A DNA stretch of 64,000 bases from Pelagicoccus sp. SDUM812003 (GCF_031127815.1 NZ_JARXHY010000003.1:466218-530217), one strand, 5' to 3'. Numbered from the stretch's first letter, positions 17,591 through 27,248 are shown. Notes: generated by a model from the letters alone, not told the origin. Numbers and translations: made by a program.

Positions 17591-19459
17591 ATGAGTTTAG
17601 ACCCACAGCTTTACGCTTACGCTCTTCTGGCGTTTCCTCTGATATCGGCCGTGGCCATCGCTTTCTCCATGCGACGCAATGGGGCGCTCGCTGCAGGCGT
17701 CTCCGTCGGCGCCGCGACCCTCATTCTCGCCACGGCGCTGCATATCATTTTTCGAATCGATTCGATCGAGTACAATGCCAGCTGGATCGAGATCGGCCCG
17801 CTCTCCCTGGATTTCGGATTTCTGGTCGACGACCTGGCGAAGCTGATGCTCTTCGTGGTCGCCTTCGTGGGCTTCCTCGTTCATGTATTCAGTCTTGGAT
17901 ACATGAAGGACGATCCGAACAAGGCCCGTTTCTTCGGCGGCCTGTCCATCTTCATGTTTTCCATGCTCGGCCTGGTGATGGCCAGCAATCTGGTCACCCT
18001 TTTCATCTTCTGGGAGCTGGTCGGTTTCAGCTCCTACATGCTGATCGGTTTCTATCTGGACAAGCCAAGCGCCGCGGCGGCTGCCAAGAAGGCGTTCATC
18101 GCCAACCGGGTGGGGGACTTCGGTTTCCTCATCGGCATCATCATGGCCTTCTGGGCTTTCGGCACGGTCGATCTGGCGGAAATGCGCCAAGCGATCGTAA
18201 GTGGTACCATTGATTTGAATACTATCGGAGCTGCGACTGGCATCGGCCTGCTACTCTTTTGCGGCACCGTGGGCAAGTCCGGCCAGCTGCCGCTGCACGT
18301 CTGGCTGCCGGATGCGATGGAGGGCCCGACACCGGTCTCCGCGCTGATCCACGCCGCGACCATGGTGGCGGCGGGCGTCTTCCTGCTTTGCCGTACTGGT
18401 TTTCTCATGACGGTCGACGCCTTGCAGATCATCATGTGGATCGGAGTGGCCACCGCCTTGTTCGCGGGTTTCACCGCCATCGCTCAGCGCGACATCAAGA
18501 AGATCCTAGCCTACTCCACGGTTTCTCAGCTCGGGTACATGGTCGCGGCTTTTGGCTTGGGCACCATGATTTCCTGGGAGGCTGGTGTTGCGGCCGCCAT
18601 GTTTCATTTGACCACGCACGCCTTCTTCAAGGCCCTGCTCTTCCTCGGGTCCGGTTCGATCATCCACGCCTGCCATCACGAGCAGGACATTTTCAAGATG
18701 GGTGGCTTGGCGAAGAAGATGCCCATCACCTTTCTCTGCTTCACGGCAGGTCTACTTCCTCTGATCGGCACCATCTTCACTTCAGGCTTCTACTCCAAGG
18801 ATGCGATCCTCGCGATCGCCTACGAGCAGAACCAGGCGGTTTTCTATCTCTTGGTTCTTGGAGCGTTTCTAACGGCCTTTTACATGATTCGCCTTTGGAA
18901 GATCGTTTTCCTCGGCGAAACCAATTCGGACAATGCCAGCCATGCTCATGAAAACGGTCCGGTGTTCACGGTGCCGCTCATCCTGCTCGCGGTCTGCGCC
19001 ATTCTCGGTGGCTTCACTGGCCTCTACCCGCACGCCTTGAGCCCGATCGTGGAGGCAGGTCACCATCTGGTAAGCGACGAGCTTCACACCACCATCATGA
19101 TTTTCGGCATGGGCGCTTGGGCCGTCGGTATCGCGCTCGCTTTCGTACTCTACGGGGCCGGCGCCAAGGAGGATCGCTTCCAGAAGATGACCGGACCGGT
19201 CTACGCGGTGCTGGAAAGGAAGTTCTACTTCGACGAGCTCTACGCGTTTTACATCGAGAAGATCCAGCAACGGGTGGCTCTGACGCTCCACTTTCTCGAA
19301 CAGATCGCTTTGGCAGGCTTGATCATTCGCGGGGCGGCAGGCGTGGCCGGACTGGTCGGCATGGGTCTGAAGGCCCTGCACGTGGGCAACATTCATCAAT
19401 ACGTCTACTGGTTCATCGCTGGGTTGGCTCTCTTCTGGGCCTTGGCTGGCGGCTTCTAG
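17591..19459 (+). CDS. nuoL: NADH-quinone oxidoreductase subunit L
   Basis: NuoL is the distal Mrp-antiporter-like proton pump with the long lateral helix. The 622-aa protein has many transmembrane segments. Family text includes FFIFWELVGFSSYMLIGFY-like sequence, GKSGQLPLHVWLPDAMEGPTPVSALIHAATMV, and AYSTVSQLGYM. Length is normal. It precedes nuoM by 39 bp. Confidence 0.96.
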   Translation: MSLDPQLYAYALLAFPLISAVAIAFSMRRNGALAAGVSVGAATLILATALHIIFRIDSIEYNASWIEIGPLSLDFGFLVDDLAKLMLFVVAFVGFLVHVFSLGYMKDDPNKARFFGGLSIFMFSMLGLVMASNLVTLFIFWELVGFSSYMLIGFYLDKPSAAAAAKKAFIANRVGDFGFLIGIIMAFWAFGTVDLAEMRQAIVSGTIDLNTIGAATGIGLLLFCGTVGKSGQLPLHVWLPDAMEGPTPVSALIHAATMVAAGVFLLCRTGFLMTVDALQIIMWIGVATALFAGFTAIAQRDIKKILAYSTVSQLGYMVAAFGLGTMISWEAGVAAAMFHLTTHAFFKALLFLGSGSIIHACHHEQDIFKMGGLAKKMPITFLCFTAGLLPLIGTIFTSGFYSKDAILAIAYEQNQAVFYLLVLGAFLTAFYMIRLWKIVFLGETNSDNASHAHENGPVFTVPLILLAVCAILGGFTGLYPHALSPIVEAGHHLVSDELHTTIMIFGMGAWAVGIALAFVLYGAGAKEDRFQKMTGPVYAVLERKFYFDELYAFYIEKIQQRVALTLHFLEQIALAGLIIRGAAGVAGLVGMGLKALHVGNIHQYVYWFIAGLALFWALAGGF

Positions 19460-19498
19460 ATGGGAAACTTGAAACAATAGACCGACCGATTTTCTAAA

Positions 19499-21025
19499 AT
19501 GAACGATTCCGTTTCACTTCTGCATTTCACCATCGCGGTTCCGATCGTAGCGGCGTTTCTGACGCTGTACATGGGGCGTTTCGGCAGGCCCGGAGCTCAG
19601 ACCGTGGCCATTGCTGGCTTCGCCATCCCTGCAATCCTGGCTTTGATCGCTTGGGCCATTTACCAGCCGTCCGTTCCGGGCGGATACGATTTCGTGACGC
19701 GTCACGACACCGGACTGGAAGTTGTCGGAATCAGTCTTCACCTCGGCCTAAATGGCGTTTCGCTTCCGCTTTTCGTCATGGCTGGCATCGTCGGTCTGGC
19801 AGCAGGCATCTACGCGGCCCAGTCCAAGGCGGAGAACCTACCGCGCTACTTGTTTTGCCTTCTCATAATGCAAGGCGGTTTGATGGGCGTTTTCGCTTCG
19901 ATCGACATCTTCTTTTTCTACTTCTTCCACGAGCTCGCGTTGATCCCGACCTTCGTAATGATCGGAGTGTGGGGTGGACGTGATCGTGGCTACGCCGCCA
20001 TGAAGATGACGATTTATCTGACCTTGGGAGCCATGCTTTCCTTGGCGGGATTGATCGCCCTCTATGTGAAGAGCGGAGCTGGATCGTTCGATCTCATCAC
20101 CCTGAAGGCTCACCTCGCGGAAGCCCCGCTGGCGGAAACGGTGCAGCGCTACGCCTTCGGCCTGCTGTTGTTCGGCTTCGGCATTCTGGTATCGCTTTGG
20201 CCACTACACACCTGGGCGCCGCTCGGCTATGGCGCGGCTCCGAGCTCCGCCGCCATGCTGCACGCTGGCGTATTGAAAAAATTTGGACTCTACGGCTTGA
20301 TTCAAGTCGCTGTTCCGCTGATCCCGGGAGGCGTCAGCCACTGGGAAAACTGGATCATCTGGCTCGCCCTAGGAAACGTGGTCATCATCGGATTGGTGAC
20401 GATGGCCCAGCGCGATCTTAAGCAGATGCTCGGATACAGCTCGGTGATGCACATGGGCTACGCCTTCCTTGGCATCGCGGCTATGTCGGTGCTCGGCGCG
20501 GGAGCGGCAGTCATCATGATGGTTGCTCATGGGTTGACCGTGGCCTTGCTCTTCATGCTCGCCACGATGGTGCACCACCGCACCCAGACCTTCGAGATGG
20601 AGGAGATGGGCGGTCTTGCCAAGAAGGCTCCAGTGCTCTCGGCGTTTTTCGTATGCGGTATGATGGCCAGCATCGGCCTTCCCGGACCAGGCCTGGCGAA
20701 CTTCTGGGGCGAGTTCGGAATCTTCCTCAGCCTTTGGCAGTTCAAGAGCTGGCTGGTTTTCGTAGCGGCGACCGGCATCGTGATTTCGGCGATCTACGGG
20801 CTGCGCGCCGTGGCCCGAGTGTTCTTTGGCCAGGAGAGCGACGAATTTCTCGAGTCGCAGAAGGAAGTCGCGGTCACCGATATGACCTGGGCGGAGCGCG
20901 TGCCAGCGATCATACTGATCATCATGCTTTTCTTCATCGGGTTCTTCCCGAAAACCGTCACCACGCCGCTCAACCAGGCTCTGGAGAGCGAAGCGGTCTA
21001 CGCCTCCTCGGAGGTCGACGAATAG
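19499..21025 (+). CDS. nuoM: NADH-quinone oxidoreductase subunit M
   Basis: This is the second Mrp-like proton-pumping subunit, 508 aa. It shows FFFYFFHELALIPTFVMIGVWGG with the key glutamate, LHTWAPLGYGAAPSSAAMLHAGVLKKFGLYG, and QRDLKQMLGYSSVMHMGY. The WAPLGYG loop replaces the more common WLPDAHVEAP of many homologues, a lineage feature rather than damage. Confidence 0.95.
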   Translation: MNDSVSLLHFTIAVPIVAAFLTLYMGRFGRPGAQTVAIAGFAIPAILALIAWAIYQPSVPGGYDFVTRHDTGLEVVGISLHLGLNGVSLPLFVMAGIVGLAAGIYAAQSKAENLPRYLFCLLIMQGGLMGVFASIDIFFFYFFHELALIPTFVMIGVWGGRDRGYAAMKMTIYLTLGAMLSLAGLIALYVKSGAGSFDLITLKAHLAEAPLAETVQRYAFGLLLFGFGILVSLWPLHTWAPLGYGAAPSSAAMLHAGVLKKFGLYGLIQVAVPLIPGGVSHWENWIIWLALGNVVIIGLVTMAQRDLKQMLGYSSVMHMGYAFLGIAAMSVLGAGAAVIMMVAHGLTVALLFMLATMVHHRTQTFEMEEMGGLAKKAPVLSAFFVCGMMASIGLPGPGLANFWGEFGIFLSLWQFKSWLVFVAATGIVISAIYGLRAVARVFFGQESDEFLESQKEVAVTDMTWAERVPAIILIIMLFFIGFFPKTVTTPLNQALESEAVYASSEVDE

Positions 21026-21043
21026 TCAATTTTTGGATACGCC

Positions 21044-22573
21044 ATGGGAACTGAAACGATACAATCACTCGGCGAGATCGCTGGAACCAATACATGGGGG
21101 CTTATATTACCCGAGTTGACGCTGGGTATACTGGCGCTTGGGCTGCTCATGCTCGAAGTGTTCTTGCCCAAGTTCGCTCATGGAGCGATCCCTCGCCTCT
21201 CTATCGCCGGCCAATTGGTCGTGCTGGCCTATATCCTGTTTTGCCCGGCTGCAGTCGACGAGGGCAGCGTGGCGTTCGGCGGCATGATCGCCATCAATGG
21301 CGCGACCAACGCCCTGCGAATCTTCTTCCTGATCGCTTCGGTCTTCGTGACCTATCTCGCGATGGTCAGCTTCGAAAACAAGACGCTGGCTCGTATCGAG
21401 TATTTCGCGACGACTTTGGTCATCACCGGGGCCCTTTCGTTGATGTCGATGAGCAACCATTTCGTGATGCTCTTCGTCGCCCTGGAAACCGCCACCGTTG
21501 GATTCTACATCCTGGTTAGCTACTTCCGCACCAGCGCGCTTTCCCTCGAGGCGGGTCTGAAGTACTTGATCATGGGAGCGTTGAGCTCCGCCATACTGCT
21601 TTTCGGTATCGTGCTGCTCTACGGAGCTGCGGGAAATCCGATGCTGGAGGCCAGCACCACCGACGGCATGAACTTTCAGGAGTTGAAGGCGTTCCTCGCG
21701 GCGAACCCGACTGACACTCTAGCGGTGATCGGCATGTTGCTGGTGATTTCCGGAATCGCTTTCAAGATCGGAGCTTTCCCCTTTCAGATCTGGGTGCCGG
21801 ACGTGTATCAAGGCGCCCCGCTGCCCACTACGGCGTTTCTCGCTATTTCCTCCAAGGCTGCGGGCTTCGCGGTGCTGCTAACTTTGACTGGCGTGTTCGC
21901 TCCGCTTTCCGACTGGTTGGTTCCGCTGCTGTCAGGCATCGCCGCTCTGACGATCCTCTTCGGCAACTTCGCCGCCTTGACCCAGCGCAAGCTCAAGCGA
22001 GTGATCGGACTCTCCGGTGTCTCGCACGCTGGCTTCTTGCTCATCGGCGTGGTCGCGGCCATGTCGATTCCTGAAGCCACGAATTGGGTGATCTTTTATC
22101 TCTTCGCCTACTTGCTTGGTTCGGTAGCGGTTTTCGGAGTCCTTGCTCACCTGCCTAAGGAGGTGGATGCGGAGCTCGATCTCGACGATTTGGGAGACCT
22201 CGCCAAGAAGAACGGCTTCCTTGGCATCGCCTTGGCGATCGGAATCGGTTCGCTGGCCGGCATTCCCCCGTTGGCTGGCTTTATCGGCAAGTTCCTGATT
22301 TTCGTGGCCGCTTTCAAGGCAGAGCTCTACACGCTGCTCGCGGTCGGTATCATCGGTGTGGTGATTTCGATCTACTACTACTTTGGCGTCATCAAAGCAG
22401 CCTTCTTCGACGTCTGGAATTTCGCCGACGAGGAGGAAGAGAAGGAGCCACAGGCTCAGCCGGGTGACTTCCTGACCACGCTCGGCAAGCTGGCCATCGG
22501 ATTGGCGCTGCTCGGCTCGGTCGTTCTCGGTTTCTTCCAAGGCCCGCTTGGCGCCTGGCTCTCAGGACAATAA
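21044..22573 (+). CDS. nuoN: NADH-quinone oxidoreductase subunit N
   Basis: This is the third Mrp-like proton-pumping subunit, 509 aa, highly hydrophobic. It shows LFVALETATVGFYILVSYFR, KIGAFPFQIWVPDVYQGAPLPTTAFLAISSKAAGF, and AQRKLKRVIGLSGVSHAGF-like text (TQRKLKRVIGLSGVSHAGF). It is the last gene of the operon, 18 bp after nuoM, and is followed by a strong hairpin. Confidence 0.96.
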   Translation: MGTETIQSLGEIAGTNTWGLILPELTLGILALGLLMLEVFLPKFAHGAIPRLSIAGQLVVLAYILFCPAAVDEGSVAFGGMIAINGATNALRIFFLIASVFVTYLAMVSFENKTLARIEYFATTLVITGALSLMSMSNHFVMLFVALETATVGFYILVSYFRTSALSLEAGLKYLIMGALSSAILLFGIVLLYGAAGNPMLEASTTDGMNFQELKAFLAANPTDTLAVIGMLLVISGIAFKIGAFPFQIWVPDVYQGAPLPTTAFLAISSKAAGFAVLLTLTGVFAPLSDWLVPLLSGIAALTILFGNFAALTQRKLKRVIGLSGVSHAGFLLIGVVAAMSIPEATNWVIFYLFAYLLGSVAVFGVLAHLPKEVDAELDLDDLGDLAKKNGFLGIALAIGIGSLAGIPPLAGFIGKFLIFVAAFKAELYTLLAVGIIGVVISIYYYFGVIKAAFFDVWNFADEEEEKEPQAQPGDFLTTLGKLAIGLALLGSVVLGFFQGPLGAWLSGQ

Positions 22574-22601
22574 GTTGGTGCGGCTCAGTTTGTTTTAACG
22601 G

Positions 22602-22633
22602 GAAAGCCCGCCGAGAAAGGGCGGGCTTTCTTG
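22602..22633 (+). terminator. Hairpin terminator of the nuo operon
   Basis: An 11-bp perfect GC-rich stem (22602-22612 with 22620-22630) with a 7-nt loop lies 29 bp after the nuoN stop. The T tract after the stem is short. Confidence 0.75.
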
Positions 22634-22712
22634 CGAATTGAGTTGTCGTAGGCTTAGTTTCCGGTTCGTTTCCAGTTTACTGATTTTTGACAAACCCCGC
22701 CCTCGTTTATTC

Positions 22713-24059
22713 ATGAAAGTTACAGGCATTGCTATCGTTCCCCCTAAGGAGGCCGAAGACGGCTTCAAAGTCACTCCGGAGCTTCTTGCCTCGGTGCTGG
22801 CTCGCTACTCGCGGAGCAACGAAGGCATCACCAACATCATGAAGAAGGTCGATTTGGACAACGCGGAGAAGTCGATCGATCGCATTCTCAAATTCGTCGA
22901 CTATGGCCACGCCTCGATCGGAGGGTTGACGGGGGGAATAGCCATCGCGGTGGACGATGTTTCCATGTGGTTGGCCTTCAAGCTGTTCGAAGTTTCGCAG
23001 ATGTGCGATGGCCAGGAGTCCAGCACCCGCTACATCGCTATGGATCCGCAGAACATTCCTACCCCCGACGAGGTGGGAATGCCTGTCGACATGGCGGAGG
23101 AATGGCTCGCTCTGGTGAGCGAGGCGTTCGAGTGCTACAATAGTGAATACGCGCGATTGGATCGAGTCGCGAAGGACGATCCCTCGATCGTGCGCGCTCC
23201 GGAGGGCACGCCGGAAAAGGTGCTCGCCCGCATGCGCAAGAACTACGCCCTCGACCGCGCCCGGTATTTCATCCCATTCGCGACCAAGACCAATCTCGCT
23301 CTGGTGATGTCGGCCCGCATGTGGGCCCAAACCATCAAGCACGTCGCGTCGCTTCCTCAGAAGGAAGCCCAAGTCGTCGCGGAAGCGCTGCGCAAGGAAG
23401 TGGCGAAATTCGCTCCACGTCTGGTCAAGCACAGCAAAGCGGAAAAGTCGTTTCTCGAGCAAGCCAATGCGGAACACAACCGCAGCATGGATCTGATGAA
23501 GTCGCGCCTGTCCATCGAGCATCTCGAAGACGAGGTTTGGGTGAAAGTGGACGACAGCGTGCCGCCGTTTCTCAAGGAGCGTCAGTCGATCGCCAATTCA
23601 TTGAAGTATCGATCAAATCGATACGGCTACTGCGGCACCGCGATCCGTCGTATGCGCGTATCCTTCGCATGGAACAACATGGCCATCGCTGAATTGCGCG
23701 ACCTGAACCGCCACCGCACCGGGCACCGCTATACGCCGTGTATCCAAGCGGGATACTACCTCGCTCCAGAGACGGACCGAGAAGCCTTTCGTCCCTTCCT
23801 CGAGCGTCAGAAAGCCTTTCTTGAAAAGCTGACCGAACGTGGCGAACCCGCCTACATCTACGGTTTGATGCTAGGAAGCCAGACCCCGTTCGAGCATTCC
23901 ACCCATGCCGACAAGTTCATCTACGAAGCCGAACTGCGCACTGGGCTGGGGGCTCACTACCGCTACGCCGACCACCTAAGCAAGGCTTTGAAGCAATTCT
24001 ACACCCAGGTGCCGGAAGCCCGCGATTGGGTGGTTGAAGGAACCGCGGAACCGGAATGA
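22713..24059 (+). CDS. ThyX-like protein (FAD-dependent thymidylate synthase family), long form
   Basis: ThyX enzymes make dTMP from dUMP using FAD/NADPH and methylene-THF. This 448-aa protein from the ATG at 22713 is about twice the classical ~230 aa and looks like two ThyX-like halves. The first holds YGHASIGG (64-71) and GQESSTRY (100-107). The second holds DLNRHRTGHRYT (RHR at 333-335). The classical RHRxxSxNxxSxRY signature is therefore not intact in either half: half one keeps the S-x-RY end and half two keeps RHR. Long ThyX-like proteins are known in chlamydiae and relatives. No thyA is in the window. Activity as a thymidylate synthase is likely but not shown. Confidence 0.75.
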   Translation: MKVTGIAIVPPKEAEDGFKVTPELLASVLARYSRSNEGITNIMKKVDLDNAEKSIDRILKFVDYGHASIGGLTGGIAIAVDDVSMWLAFKLFEVSQMCDGQESSTRYIAMDPQNIPTPDEVGMPVDMAEEWLALVSEAFECYNSEYARLDRVAKDDPSIVRAPEGTPEKVLARMRKNYALDRARYFIPFATKTNLALVMSARMWAQTIKHVASLPQKEAQVVAEALRKEVAKFAPRLVKHSKAEKSFLEQANAEHNRSMDLMKSRLSIEHLEDEVWVKVDDSVPPFLKERQSIANSLKYRSNRYGYCGTAIRRMRVSFAWNNMAIAELRDLNRHRTGHRYTPCIQAGYYLAPETDREAFRPFLERQKAFLEKLTERGEPAYIYGLMLGSQTPFEHSTHADKFIYEAELRTGLGAHYRYADHLSKALKQFYTQVPEARDWVVEGTAEPE

Positions 24060-24481
24060 TGAAGGGCCTGGTCCTAGGCTGCTTTATGGGAGTCTTGCTC
24101 TGTTTGGCTGGCTGCCGGTCAAGCGAGCCTCACATGGCCTACTCGGATAAGAAGGTATCCACCAGCGTGATACGGCCGAGCGAAGCGAAGTACGAATCCG
24201 CAACGGTGATTTCGGCGGACCGGATTCGGACCAAGAAGATCGAAGCGGACCTCCGGGAAAAGGCCGTGTTGCCGAGCCAAGAAGCGATCCAGCCGGACGC
24301 GGTAGCCATTTCGCCGAGGCAGCTTGACCAGAGGGCGATCATCGAACCATCGGAGCACGAACGAGAACCCGATCTGCTGCAAGGGGATGCGCCGGTGATC
24401 GAGGGAGCGAAAGCGATGGAAGCGCACCAGCCGGCGAGCGGCGACCGGCCGCTCGAAGCTGACGAGCCGCAGGCCGACTAG
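24056..24481 (+). CDS. Small predicted lipoprotein, unknown function
   Basis: The 141-aa protein begins with a lipoprotein signal (hydrophobic stretch ending in LCLAGC, lipid-modified Cys at about 20). The rest is charged, Glu/Ala/Pro-rich and probably disordered. Its start overlaps the thyX-like stop by 4 bp (ATGA), so it is translationally coupled. I recognise no family. Its stop codon overlaps the stop of the convergent gene in a shared CTAG. Confidence 0.65.
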   Translation: MMKGLVLGCFMGVLLCLAGCRSSEPHMAYSDKKVSTSVIRPSEAKYESATVISADRIRTKKIEADLREKAVLPSQEAIQPDAVAISPRQLDQRAIIEPSEHEREPDLLQGDAPVIEGAKAMEAHQPASGDRPLEADEPQAD

Positions 24482-24753
24482 CCGCGGACCTTGTTCTTTT
24501 CCGCTTCTCGCTCCTCTTCCAGCCGAGCTTTCTCGAGGGAAAGCTGCTTGCTGATATCACTGGCGGCGGAGCGGTCGCCAGTGCGATGGGCCTCGGCAAG
24601 CTTTTGGTTGAGAAAGACTTCCCGTTCCGCGATCTTCGCTCGATATTTGTCGTCGATCGCGGCGAGCTTTCCCTTTTGCTCATCGGTGAGCGGTTTGCTC
24701 TCCCCTTCGCTGGCGGCGAGGCGTTCCATAGCGAGTTCGTAAGCGGATTTCAT
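24478..24753 (-). CDS. Small charged coiled-coil protein, unknown function
   Basis: This is a 91-aa soluble protein from the ATG at 24753 (an upstream GTG/ATG would add an atypical leader). It starts MKSAYELAMERL, then has LTDEQKGKLAAIDDKYRAKIAEREVFLNQKL and ends in a Lys/Glu/Arg-rich helix. It is almost entirely helical and charged, with a likely coiled coil in the last 50 residues. I associate this small protein with Verrucomicrobiota genomes but know no function. It lies 69 bp downstream of the comEC-like gene on the same strand. Confidence 0.7.
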   Translation of the reverse strand: MKSAYELAMERLAASEGESKPLTDEQKGKLAAIDDKYRAKIAEREVFLNQKLAEAHRTGDRSAASDISKQLSLEKARLEEEREAEKNKVRG

Positions 24754-24822
24754 GGCTACCTTTAGTAGGAAGCCCAGTCCACAGGTCAACGCGATAGCTT
24801 GGGGAGGCCGGATTTCGCGAAG

Positions 24823-26460
24823 CTAGAAGAAGCAGAAATAGATCGCCGCAGCGGTCGCGAGCAGAGGGGTGGTTTGCCATCGAAGCGCTGACTTGGATCC
24901 GCCGGTGCGGGAGTAGGCGAAAGCCATTAGCAGAAAGATGGTCAGGAATGCGGGCAGGATCAATAGGTCGCGCAAGTGGCTTGGGGCGAGCGTAGCGAAG
25001 GGGAGCTTTTCGGTGAGCGAAAGGCAACCGTGAATGATCTTTATGATCAGCAAGGCTGCGTTATTGAAAAGCTCCGACAGAGGCAGAATAGGAGTAAGTG
25101 GAGAAAGGATCAGTGAGAGAAAACCGGATACGATCGCGAGCGATGCCAAAGGCAAGGCTATCAGGTTTGTGAATACGCCGTATACGGGCAGGATTTCGAA
25201 ATAGAGCAGTCCGAGGATCGACGAGGCGATGTAGGCGGAGAGACTGATCGCGAAGCTGTTGAGAAGCCAGGTTTTGGATACAACCGCGGCTTTCTGGAAC
25301 ATGGACTGGGCGCTGCGTGGGATTTGCGAGAAGAGCGGGCTTATGCGATTGAGCGTTTTGGCCATGGGCAAACCGAAAAGCAGAATCGATGCGACGGTGA
25401 GGTAGGACATTTGGAAGCCTGCCTGGAAGAGTTGGTTGGGCAGAATGAAGAGGTAGATGATCGCGGAAAGGGCTAGGGCGCTGACCGGCGAACTTTGGCG
25501 CTGGCTGCCATGGCTAAGGTAGAGGCAAGCGATCATGAGCAGCGCTCGCCAGGACGAAGCTGAGCCGCCGGTCACCAGAACAAAGCAAAGAATCAAGACT
25601 AAGGAAAAAACCGGAAGAGCGGCGCCTTTGATTCGAAACACCAGCAGAAAATGGTGGATGCAGATGGCGATGACTCCGATATGCAGACCGCTGATGGCGA
25701 AGAGGTGCATCGCTCCGTTGGCGAGAAAGAGGTTTTTCTGCTCCTCGCTCAGCTCGCCTTTCTTGCCAAGCATGAGGGCCTTGTAGGCTCCACTGTAGGG
25801 ACTGTCCGGGCGTCTATTGTTTTCGAGGACGCTGGAGAGTTTGTTCTGGGCGAGAAGCAGATATCGCCGAAAGGGGGAAGCGGCGCGAAGACGGGATTTG
25901 ATGAACCCTTGCTTGATGGTCGCGGTGACGCCTTGGTGCTTCAAGTAGTCGATGAAGCGGGATTTGTCGTCTCGCTCGACCAACGGTCGCGCCACGCCGA
26001 AGGTCCGCACCGTTTCGCCTTCCAACGGAGGTGGACCATCGGGCGAGCTTTCGAGCGCGAAGTAGATCCGATGCCCGGCGAGTTGAGAGAGGTAGGCCGG
26101 CGCGTGGAGGGTTTCGGCCAGCCCGAGGTGGATGTCTGGATTGCTGGAATCGAAGAGACGGGTGATGCGCAGATCGAGCGTCGCTTCCCTCGGCGGAAAG
26201 GAGTCCACCTGGGCCTGAGCTGCTGGCAGGGAGTGGTAGCGAAGCATGCCGGCGCAAAGGACGGCTGCGACCAAGGCCAGGTGCCACAGTGCGGCGTTGC
26301 GTTTCGAAGCGAGGTAGGCGGTGAGGCTCGCGGAGGCAGCGATCCCAAGCAGGAGCGGCGTTAGGGCGGGGCTCACGGATCCCGCCAAAGCGATGCCGGT
26401 GGCGAAAGGGACCAGTATCCACAACAGGGGTACATGTCGTGGACGGGTCGAAAGGCTCAT
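24823..26460 (-). CDS. ComEC/Rec2-family membrane protein without beta-lactamase domain
   Basis: ComEC forms the inner-membrane channel for single-stranded DNA during natural transformation. The 545-aa protein has the ComEC N-terminal OB-like segment (about 80-200), then the competence core with LFLANGAMHLFAISGLHIGVIAI, followed by about ten transmembrane helices. It ends soon after the last helix and lacks the C-terminal metallo-beta-lactamase domain with its HxHxDH motif. Its start overlaps the thiD stop by 4 bp. Whether the short form supports DNA uptake is unknown. Confidence 0.85.
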   Translation of the reverse strand: MSLSTRPRHVPLLWILVPFATGIALAGSVSPALTPLLLGIAASASLTAYLASKRNAALWHLALVAAVLCAGMLRYHSLPAAQAQVDSFPPREATLDLRITRLFDSSNPDIHLGLAETLHAPAYLSQLAGHRIYFALESSPDGPPPLEGETVRTFGVARPLVERDDKSRFIDYLKHQGVTATIKQGFIKSRLRAASPFRRYLLLAQNKLSSVLENNRRPDSPYSGAYKALMLGKKGELSEEQKNLFLANGAMHLFAISGLHIGVIAICIHHFLLVFRIKGAALPVFSLVLILCFVLVTGGSASSWRALLMIACLYLSHGSQRQSSPVSALALSAIIYLFILPNQLFQAGFQMSYLTVASILLFGLPMAKTLNRISPLFSQIPRSAQSMFQKAAVVSKTWLLNSFAISLSAYIASSILGLLYFEILPVYGVFTNLIALPLASLAIVSGFLSLILSPLTPILPLSELFNNAALLIIKIIHGCLSLTEKLPFATLAPSHLRDLLILPAFLTIFLLMAFAYSRTGGSKSALRWQTTPLLATAAAIYFCFF

Positions 26461-27248
26461 GCCGGATAGTGGTTGATGAAATTGGCTTCGGGGAGCTTGA
26501 GGGCGTTCTCCATGCCGCGCCGCAGGTAGAATCGCGCCTCTTCGATGGCAAGCAAGGCGGGCAGGCCTCTCGCGAGATTGGCGGCGGTGGCTGAGCTGAG
26601 AGTGCAGCCGCTGCCGTGCGTATCGATGTTGTCGATACGCGTTTGAGTGTAGCGATGGATCTTTCCGGTCGGCTCGGCGACGATGTCGATCAGCTGATCG
26701 CCTGCGAGGTGTCCGCCTTTCACCAGGACATGCGCTTGGTAGGCGGCAGCCAGCTCGCGCGCAGCCTGCTCCATGGCTTGCGGCGTCTCTATATCCCGGT
26801 CCAGCAGCAGCTTCGCTTCGTCGAGGTTGGGGGTGATGACCGAAGCAAGGGGAAGAAGCTCCTTTTTCAAGGTCGCGAGAGCGTCGGGCTCGAGCAACGG
26901 ATGGCCGCTCGTGGCGACGGATACGGGATCGACCACCAGTTTCAGCTCGGGCCGCTTGGCCACTGTTTCCGCGACAGCGGCGATGATCTCCCGATTGAAG
27001 AGCATGCCCGTCTTCGCGGCCGCCACTGGGTAGTAGGCGAGCACTTGCTCGATTTGGGAAACCACTATTTCGGTCGGGGCGGCGTGAACCGCGGTGATGC
27101 CGGTCGGATTCTGAGCGGTGAGGCAGGTGATGGCAGTCGTGCCGTAGACCCCATGAGCGGCGAAGGTCATCAGGTCGACCTGGATCCCTGCGTTGGCACC
27201 CGAGTCGGATCCTGCGATGGAAAGGGCGGTAGGTATGGCGCGCGACAT
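26457..27248 (-). CDS. thiD: Hydroxymethylpyrimidine/phosphomethylpyrimidine kinase ThiD
   Basis: ThiD phosphorylates HMP and HMP-P in thiamine synthesis. The 263-aa ribokinase-fold protein shows ALSIAGSDSGANAGIQVDL at the N-terminus, KTGML, the VVDPVSVATSGHPLL stretch, TPNLDEA and the C-terminal anion-hole motif THGSGCTLSSA. The N-terminal GSDSGANAG differs slightly from the common GSDPSGGAG. It is cotranscribed with the comEC-like gene (4-bp overlap) and divergent from rarA. No THI-box riboswitch is visible upstream. Confidence 0.92.
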   Translation of the reverse strand: MSRAIPTALSIAGSDSGANAGIQVDLMTFAAHGVYGTTAITCLTAQNPTGITAVHAAPTEIVVSQIEQVLAYYPVAAAKTGMLFNREIIAAVAETVAKRPELKLVVDPVSVATSGHPLLEPDALATLKKELLPLASVITPNLDEAKLLLDRDIETPQAMEQAARELAAAYQAHVLVKGGHLAGDQLIDIVAEPTGKIHRYTQTRIDNIDTHGSGCTLSSATAANLARGLPALLAIEEARFYLRRGMENALKLPEANFINHYPA

